Shown in pieces: positions 57,660 to 64,000 of a stretch of 64,000 nucleotides of DNA. Numbering within the stretch: position 1 is the first letter of the stretch; the number at the start of each line of letters is the position of its first letter. Both the position numbers and the translations under genes were made by a program. The notes under the pieces were generated by a model. It did not search any database, was not told the origin of the DNA, and saw only the letters and a list, made by a program, of their open reading frames with translations. Origin of the DNA: Amaranthus tricolor (Eukaryota > Streptophyta > Magnoliopsida > Caryophyllales > Amaranthaceae); contig NC_080060.1 of the NCBI RefSeq assembly GCF_026212465.1, forward strand, positions 13,008,388 through 13,072,387, read 5' to 3'.

Positions 57660-58795
57660 ACTGGGCCGGACAGTCTTTGGCCCAGCCTGCTGCTCCCTTT
57701 CCCACTACACCTTGGGCTCCCCCTTCTCAAAGCAATGCACCTTCTACTGGTCTTCTTAGTCCGCGATCGGCACAAAGTTATCACACTGGGACTAGTGCTT
57801 CTATGAATTATATTCCTACGGACATCGATCATGCCATGAACACTCTCTCTTTGTCTACTCCGGATGAGCAATTTTACATGGATGCCGGTGCCACATCCCA
57901 CATGACTCGATTTCAAGGTACTTTACTTCCTTATTTTCCTTTAAAGCATCAATTCACTAATGCTATTGTTGTCGGTAACAGTAATTTGATTCCAGTTCTT
58001 GGTGACGGGTATATTTTTTTTCCTTACTCTCAAAAATCTCTTACCCTCAAAAATGTCTTACATGCACCTAAAGTTATTAAAAACTTTATTTCTGTTCGTA
58101 AATTCACTCATGATAATATGGTTTCCATTGAATTTGATCCTTTTGGATTTTCTGTGAAGGATTTGGCCACGGGGAGCATCGTTCTGAGGTCTAATAGCAC
58201 GGGTGATATTTATCCTTTCCCATCTACACATGGAGCTTCTCATACTTCCTCAACATCATCAGCTTTTTCCATTTTTTCTTCTAGTATTTGGCATTCTTAT
58301 TTAGGACATCCGGGCAATGCGGTTTTAAATTCCTTGTATTCTTCTCGTTTAATTCAATGTAATAAAGATCCTCATTTTGTTTGTCATTCTTGTCCTTTAG
58401 GGAAACACATTCAATTACCTTTTGTTAATTCTATGTCTATGAGTTCTAAGCCTTTTGATATTGTTCATAGTGATTTGTGGACATCTCCTATTTCTAGTCC
58501 ATCGGGATATAAATATTACGTTCTTTTTCTTGATAATTATACTAATTTTTTGTGGACTTTTCCTTTATTCTGCAAATCTCAAGTTTATGATGTGTTTGTG
58601 AATTTCAATACTTTTGTTAATACCAGATTTGAGCTTAATATAAAATCTTTCCAATGTGATAACGGGGTGAATTTGACAATAATATATTTCATCAATTTTG
58701 CACTAGTCGGCGCATTACTCTTCGTTTTTCTTGTCCTTACACATCTTCTCAAAATGGCAAATCCGAACGCAAAATCCGCTCCATCAATAACATAA
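57660..58795 (+). pseudogene. copia E protease and first half of integrase
   Basis: Same frame as gag after the stops. Gln/Pro/Ser linker, protease FYMDAGATSHMT near 57875, GAG-preintegrase IWHSYLGHPGNAVLNSL with CHSCPLGK at about 58288-58400, then integrase with HSDLW and QCDNG, the first two catalytic Asp residues. A one-base loss at about 58667 right after QCDNG throws the rest out of frame, and the frame ends at 58793-58795. Confidence 0.87.
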
Positions 58796-59340
58796 TTCGT
58801 ACTCTTTTATGTCATGCTTCCCTTCCTCCGTCTTTTTGGCCTCACGCCTTAAACACGGTTACTTATCTCCTTAATATTCTCCCTTCTAAACTTCTTGGCA
58901 ATCTCAATCCCACTCACTTTCTTTATCGTAAGTCTTCTACATATACTCATCAACGGGTTTTTGGATGTTTATGTTTTCCTCTCTTTCCCTCTACTACTAT
59001 CCACAAACTCCACCCACGTTTCGCTCCATGTATTTTTTTAGGATACCCGTCTTCTCATAGAGGTTACAAGTCCCATGATCTCTCATCCCGTAAAATCATT
59101 ATATCTCGACATGTTCTATTTGATAAGGCCACCTTTCCTCTTTCTCAATCTCCTTCACCGTCTTCCCGAAACTACCAATTCTTAGATGATAATATTCCCC
59201 TTCGTTTGCTCAAAACAACCCAAACAAATCCCCCCCAACTAGGCCTGCTCCTACGCCCAGCCCATCAGTTCACTCCTACCCTACCCAGCACCAGCAACAA
59301 ACTGGGCCTGTTTCCTCACTAAGCCCATTAGCATCCTTCC
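58668..59340 (+). pseudogene. copia E second half of integrase
   Basis: In the shifted frame the integrase continues: FSCPYTSSQNGKSERKIRS with the catalytic Glu, LLCHASLPPSFWPHALNTV, RVFGCLCFPLFP, FLGYPSSHRGYKSHDL. A Pro/Ser-rich linker follows. Apart from the frame it is well preserved. Confidence 0.82.
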
Positions 59341-59690
59341 CTTCCTCCAGCCCATCAGCAACCTCCCTCTGCTCACCCCATCAGAATCCTCTCCCTGCTT
59401 CCACTCCAATTCTGGGCCTGCTCATATTTTCGGCCCAGCTGCACTCCCAACCCCTCTTCTCCCCTCATCTTTTACCTCTACTAGGCCTGCCTCATGCAGC
59501 CCAGTACCTTGCCAACCCAATTCTTCCTCCTTTTCTTCCCCTACCACAATTCTACCCTCACCACCCGGCATGGTTACACGTAGTAAACATGGCATTTTCA
59601 AACCTAACCCCAAATACTAATCCTAAGCCTTATCCATTTCTTTTTCATCCTTACCCAAATCTCCTCTCAATGCTCTTCGTGACCCGAACT
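59341..59690 (+). other. copia E integrase-RT linker, degenerate
   Basis: C-rich DNA coding for a variable linker, with several frame changes. No separate gene is visible on either strand. Confidence 0.5.
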
Positions 59691-60783
59691 TGAAATTAGC
59701 TATGCAAGAGGAATTTGATGCCTTAATTGAGAATCACACTTGAGATCTGGTACCTCGTCCTCCTAATGCTAATATCATTCGGTCTTTGTGGGTGTTTCGT
59801 GTCAAGACCAATCCGATGGTTCTTTTGAGCGCTATAAAGCGCGTCTTGTTGGTGATGGTAAATCTCAAAGGGAAGGCATTGATTGTGATGAAACATTTAC
59901 TCCGGTTGTGAAACCTGCCTTTATTCGCATTGTTTTAAGTATTGCCCTTTCCCAGTCTTGGTCTATTCATCAGCTCGATGTTAAGAATGCTTTTCTTCAT
60001 GGTCACTTGGCTGAGACTGTTTACATGCATCAGCCTCTGGGTTTTCGTGATCCTACTCGTCCTGATCATGTTTGTCTTCTTCGTAAATCTCTTTATGGTC
60101 TCAAATAGGCTCCTCGTGCTTGGTACCATCGGTTTGCCACTTTTGCGACTACTATTGATTTTTCTAACAGCATTTCTGATAATTCTCTTTTTGTTTACTG
60201 TCATGGTTCTGATATTGCTTATCTGCTGTTATATGTGGATGATATCATTCTTACGGCTTCATCTGATTTACTCCGTGAGTCTCATATGTCCAAACTTACC
60301 TCTGAGTTTGCTATGAAGGATTTGGGTCCTCTTAATTATTTTTTAGGTATTGCTGTTAATCATACATCTACGGGCCTCTATCTCTCTCAACAGCGGTATG
60401 CCTCTGAAATTCTTGAAAAGGCTGGCATGTCTCAATGTAAACCTGTTGCTACCTCCGGCAAACTTTGTGTTAATGCAGGTTCTTCTTGTGATGATCCTAC
60501 ATTGTATCATAGACTGGCTTGTGCTTTGCAATATCTTACTTTCACTCGCCCAGATATTTCATATGTTGTTCAGCAGGTTTGCCTTTATATGCATGATCCT
60601 AGAATTGAACATATGGCTGCTATTCACCGTATTCTTCGCTATGTCAAAGGTTCTATTCTCTATGGTCTGCAGTTGTATCGTTCTAATCTTTTGACTTTTT
60701 TGTCCTACACCGATACTGATTGGTGGTCTGCAGTTGTAACCACCAAACGGTTGTGGCCGGTTCTTCCCCAATGGTTTCCTTAG
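59691..60783 (+). pseudogene. copia E reverse transcriptase
   Basis: RT_2-type domain: FERYKARLVGDGKSQREGID, FTPVVKPAFIRIVLSIALSQ, HQLDVKNAFLHGHLAETVYM, LLRKSLYGLK then TAG at 60106-60108 (Gln in the family), then APRAWYHRF and YVDDIILTAS in the same frame. It continues through ALQYLTFTRPDISYVVQQVC to YTDTDW, the start of RNase H, and decays. A 14-bp phrase GGTCTGCAGTTGTA occurs at 60663 and again at 60725, just before the break, suggesting a local rearrangement. Confidence 0.87.
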
Positions 60784-60811
60784 TTTATTTCCAGTAGTGA
60801 TTTTTCGTTTT

Positions 60812-60834
60812 TCATCATCATCATCATCATCATC
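60812..60834 (-). repeat. (GAT)n tail of the RTE LINE
   Basis: Seven to eight TCA units on the plus strand form the 3' terminus of the LINE, where RTE elements carry short microsatellites instead of poly-A. Confidence 0.85.
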
Positions 60835-61105
60835 CAACCAAGTATATCCTGCTCATAGAAAAAACTATGGACAGGGTTTGGGGATGGAAGGACAGCGGCA
60901 ACTCATACCCATAGAGGAGATCGCGACCAAAGGAGTCCCCCGGCTCAAGAAAGATCAGATACGGAAACGTAGCTACATGGGAAAGATAAAAAGATCTATA
61001 AAAAGAGTAGACCCACCTACAAAAAAATAAAAGGGGCAAAAAAACTAATAAAGGAAATGAGAGGAGCAAGATGGCAAGAATACAAAGAGGTAATCTACGA
61101 GGACA

Positions 61106-61800
61106 TCAGTAATCTAAAACATGGATATGACACCTCCAACTACCCTTATCCCTAGTCAGGCCCTCGGAGAGGTTTAACTCACGCAAGTCAACTTTTATCT
61201 GCTCATCCCATGTTCTCCTGGGTCTTCTTCGACTCCTCTTACCCTCTACTGTAATGCATTCTACTCTTCTCACAGGGGCGGCGAGAGTCTTTCTCTGCAC
61301 ATGTCCAAACCATCTTAATCTATTTTCGCGCATTTTTTCAAAATAAGGGCTACGCCTAGTTTGTCAATAAACTCTTCGTTCCTAATACGATCCATCAATG
61401 TGTGCCCACACATCCACCTCAGCATACACATTTTTCTAACTTCCATCTTATGTTCAAAAATCTTCTTAGCAGGCCAACATTCGGTCCCATATAGCAGAGC
61501 AGGTCTGATTGTCGTCCGGTAGAATTTTCCTTTTAACTTGCTTGAAAATTTCCTATCACATAGCACCGTGATGGCTGCACGCCACTTCATCCAACCCGCC
61601 TATATGCGATTGTTTACATCTCCATCAATCTCTCCATCCCTTTGAATGATCGATCCCAAATACTTGTACTTGGTCGTACATTTAACAACTGCTTCTTCTA
61701 TGGACACCTCTGGTTCACCTATCGGTGCTGTCCTACTAAAGTCACATCGCAAATACTCAGTCTTCGTATGACTAATGTGCAACCCTTTACCTTCTAAAGC
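61106..61800 (-). pseudogene. RTE LINE RT, C-terminal remnant
   Basis: Three consecutive frames read KTEYLRCDFS and YKYLGSIIQRDGEIDGDVNNRI (61782-61600), then MKWRAAITVLCDRKFSSKLK, TIRPALLYGTECWP and MLRWMCGHTLMDRIRNE (61590-61315), then ENRLRWFGHVQRK and RRVECITVEGKRSRRRPRRTW (61333-61106). These are the conserved post-palm motifs of RTE reverse transcriptases. The YADD active site would lie upstream and is absent. Confidence 0.87.
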
Positions 61801-61895
61801 TTCCCTCTACTCTTTTGCCACTTTTCTAATGGTTTTTGCCATGTTCGTCCACATTTCATTTGCATCATCTAACTGTCTTAGGAAGCCCAATAAAC

Positions 61896-62590
61896 TTATC
61901 TTGGTTGACAGAGTTGTGGCCATGTCCCCTTTAGTCTCCCCCACATGATCTGTTCCTTGGACTCGACCTTCTTTTCTACGATTTTCTTTCTCATCCTGAA
62001 AACCAGTACTAAAAGCCTATGTTGGGTGGGCATCTCTGTACCCAACACTACCTTACAATCCAAGCATGATGCCCGATCTCCCTTACGCACTAGGAAATAG
62101 TCAACTTGGGTTGCATGCCCCCAAACCAAACCCACCGTGTATCGAGTTATAGTTACCTGCATCTCTGCGTATATGTCCATTAAAGTCTCCTCTTTAGAAA
62201 ACTTTCTCGTCTTCCGCGATAGTTATCATGAGGTCTCCTAGGTTATCCCAAAACTCGTACTTCACCTGCTCGTCGATACCAACTTAGGGCCCGTACGCAC
62301 TGCCAATTTATGTTCTCTTCCCCCACTACTATCCCAACTAGCATGATCCTGTCATTACACCTCCTTACTTCAACCAATTTCTTTAGGATATCATTACACA
62401 CTAGGATGCCAACCCCGTTACGTCTGCCGTCCAGCCCTGCATACCACAACTTATATCCTTTTACACCTTTTGCTTTTTGCCCCTTCCACCTAGTCTCTTG
62501 AACACACGCTACATGAATCCTATATTTAGAGAGATCATTAGCCAACTCTAACGACTTGGCTTCTAGAGTTCCTATGTTCCAAGTCCCCAC
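61896..62590 (-). pseudogene. RTE LINE apurinic endonuclease
   Basis: Starts MGTWNIGTLEAKSLELAND (62590) with CVQETRWKGQKAKGVKGYK containing the catalytic Glu region, LWYAGLDGRRNGVGILVCND and RIMLVGIVVGEENIN. After breaks, a second piece (62180-61896) has TRYTVGLVWGHATQVDYFLV and CKVVLGTEMPTQHRLLVLVF, covering the C-terminal motifs that end in the catalytic His. The middle is damaged. The enzyme nicks target DNA for reverse transcription in active elements. Confidence 0.85.
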
Positions 62591-62640
62591 TCTAAGTTCT
62601 CTCCTTGGACCTGACCTCAGGTGTCCATAATTGCTTCCTA

Positions 62641-63180
62641 ACTCTATATTCAGCTACTACGGACAAAAGTAAAAGGTTACACTTAGGTAACTAACAGATA
62701 TCAACACAAAAAAGAGAGACACTAAAAAACTAAGTAAAAACAATTCTAGGGAACACTCCAAGATAAAACACAGATCAAAACGCAGATCCTTGAAACATAA
62801 CAGACTCAAAGCAAAAACACAAGGTAAAACACGCGAGAAAAAAGGACAAAAGATAAGAACCAGGAAAATAACAAGATCCGAGAAAAAAACCAAACCTTTC
62901 ACCTCGGAGAACTAGATTCAGAAGCAACAAGTGAAGATAACAGCAAACAAAATTATATGAAAATAACAGCAAAACAAAATCAACTTGGCCAAGACCAATT
63001 ACAGCTTCAGAAATCTCTTAACAGAAAAGATAACAGCAAAACAAACTTCAAAAAATCAAAAAAACTTAATTGAAGTGCAAAAAAAGAATAAATTAACAGA
63101 ATTATGTTCAAATCAAAAATAAAAGAAGAAAAACCCAAAAACAAAACTTACAATATATAAAGAAAACCCGAAACAACTTT
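62641..63180 (-). other. Probable LINE 5' region, purine-rich on the plus strand
   Basis: A-rich on the plus strand (T-rich in LINE orientation) with repeated AACAGCAAAACAAA phrases near 62940-63050. No coding frame is convincing. It could be the LINE 5' UTR or part of the following gypsy LTR. Confidence 0.4.
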
Positions 63181-63493
63181 GTTTCAAATTCTCGTTGTTT
63201 GTATGATTCTTGGATTAGAGTCGTATTTGCAAAAGTTCTTATGCTTAGTGTAATTGGCGACTACACTTGTGCCTTCAGAGCCTCTTTACTTGCTATATGG
63301 ATTTATAGTGAATATTGAGTTAGCCATTATCGTTCCTTTCATTGCTGTTTCGAAAATCAAACAAAACAACAAAAAAAAAATCAGTTTCCCTACCATTCGA
63401 AATTCACCATTAACATTCCTTTATCGTTCTTTCTTTCGTTACTTTGTTGAAGCTTACAAGAACCCCTAAGTTATAGGCGATCTTACAACATAT

Positions 63494-63506
63494 TGGTATT
63501 AGAGCC
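63494..63506 (+). other. Primer-binding site of the gypsy element
   Basis: TGGTATTAGAGCC matches initiator-Met tRNA with one mismatch, three bases after the inferred LTR end. Confidence 0.8.
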
Positions 63507-63527
63507 AGCTTTTTCCTTGGATATAAA

Positions 63528-64000
63528 ATGCATTCGAATCTTGAAGATAACAACACCATGGGTGATGCCACCATAGATCCAAAGGTGATTCAAGATATGT
63601 GCAAAGAGATCGAACGTTTGGCAAAAATCAGCGAAGAGAAAGATGCCAAGATCAAAATACTTCAAAAATCTGCTTAATTCTATCTGAATTACTCAAATCA
63701 AACCCACAACAAAGATCTTTCTAAGATACCACCGAAAAGGTTGAAGTTTCATCACCTAAATCCCAAAATGGCGAACCATCTTCTCCATGCCACACTCCCC
63801 AACATCCAGCACCTGATTTTAAGATCGACATCCCCGACTTTGAAGGAAGGCTAGACGTAGATGATTTTGTTGAATGGTTAAGAATCGTAGAAAAAGTGTT
63901 CGATTATCAACAAACACCTGAACACAAGAAGGTTAAGATTGTAGCTTTGAAATTCAGAAAGTATGCATCGATTTGGTGGGCTGGAGTATGCGCCAAACGA
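63528..64000 (+). pseudogene. Ty3/gypsy gag, 5' part, frameshifted
   Basis: ATG 63528 opens a Lys/Glu-rich leader (MCKEIERLAKISEEKDAKIK) that stops at a TAA at 63675-63677. A second frame then reads EKVEVSSPKSQNGEP and DFKIDIPDFEGRLDVDDFVE, WLRIVEKVFDYQQTPEHKKV, KIVALKFRKYASIWWAG, the Retrotrans_gag capsid domain. It is open to the window end. The shift between the two parts makes the copy defective, unless the first ATG is not the true start. Confidence 0.8.

Larger units (their letters stand above)
56581..60811 (+). mobile_element. Ty1/copia element E (Ale/Retrofit-like), 3' truncated
   Basis: A short 165-bp LTR and primer site are followed by gag, protease, integrase and RT in order. It ends in the start of RNase H where an RTE LINE tail begins. 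There is no 3' LTR in the window. Short LTR, knuckle-less gag and motifs such as FYMDAGATSHMT and TPVVKPAFIRIVLSIA are typical of the Ale/Retrofit type. Numerous stops and shifts make it inactive. Confidence 0.88.
60812..62640 (-). mobile_element. RTE-type LINE, internally deleted
   Basis: Minus-strand non-LTR retrotransposon. Its 3' end is a (GAT)n tail (plus strand TCA repeats 60812-60834), the tail style of plant RTE elements, preceded by about 270 bp of 3' region. An apurinic endonuclease (62590 to about 61896) is joined almost directly to the C-terminal end of the RT region (61800-61106). The catalytic RT core is missing. The 5' limit is uncertain and may extend to about 63180. It truncates copia element E. 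Confidence 0.85.
63181..64000 (+). mobile_element. Start of a Ty3/gypsy retrotransposon, cut by the window end
   Basis: An LTR end (...TTACAACA, to about 63490) is followed by the primer site TGGTATTAGAGCC (63494-63506) and a gypsy-type gag. The left limit of the LTR is not determinable because its partner lies outside the window. Confidence 0.7.

Noticed and set aside
57431..57916. Arg-rich minus-strand open frame
   Set aside because: Antisense of copia E gag-protease, which reads clearly on the plus strand.

Overview
The window is plant nuclear DNA, almost certainly from a eudicot. It is a nested mosaic of transposable elements, and I found no intact host gene. The evidence for a plant is the mixture of Ty1/copia elements primed by initiator-Met tRNA, a Sirevirus with an extra 3' ORF, a Ty3/gypsy gag start, an RTE-type LINE, hAT, CACTA, Mutator-like and mariner-like DNA transposons, Stowaway-type MITEs, and AT-rich spacers with long AT and ATT microsatellites. 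Clusters of GCTCG/CGAGC palindromes in LTR-like DNA hint weakly at Caryophyllales, which I cannot prove.

Layout. 416-5594 is a complete-ended copia element (A, + strand, TSD AAAGT) whose integrase core is deleted. 6454-12066 is a second copia element (B, - strand, TSD GTTCT) with only RT/RNase H left. 12387-13490 is a Mutator-like element with ~230-bp TIRs carrying an antisense fragment of what looks like a host LRR-protein gene (a Pack-MULE). 13801-16380 resembles LTR-type non-coding DNA. 17330-18214 is a decayed copia gag cut by the 5' end of a CACTA element (from 18215) that retains the start of a TNP2 transposase. 22170-24480 is another decayed copia gag-integrase. 25397-25760 is a foldback MITE next to a (TA)54 tract. 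Several MITEs lie between 27327 and 36500.

29288-33231 is a complete-ended hAT element (TSD ATCTTGAG) with a half-length transposase and large ACCGA-rich subterminal arrays. About 36610-42930 is a second, decayed hAT split by a 3-kb mariner-like element (38959-42003). 44304-55016 is a very young Sirevirus (- strand, TSD AATTT) whose 1.44-kb LTRs differ by one base in a G run. It has gag, pol and an env-position ORF, but three reading-frame breaks, and it lies inside a ~81-bp tandem array. 56581-60811 is a short-LTR copia element (Ale/Retrofit-like) truncated at RNase H by an RTE LINE (60812 to about 62640, - strand). The last 500 bases hold the PBS and gag start of a Ty3/gypsy element that runs off the window.

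How the parts work together. The elements form an insertion series (CACTA into copia, mariner into hAT, LINE into copia, Sirevirus into a tandem array), not an operon or pathway. Almost all coding regions carry stops or frameshifts. The most unusual signal is a strong excess of the heptamer GGAACAG/CTGTTCC across the whole Sirevirus: LTRs, leader, gag, pol linker and env-like ORF. The gene capture in the Pack-MULE, the antisense ORF inside the mariner element, and the repeated 'Gcaaaaaac-accttat' module shared by two TIR families come next.
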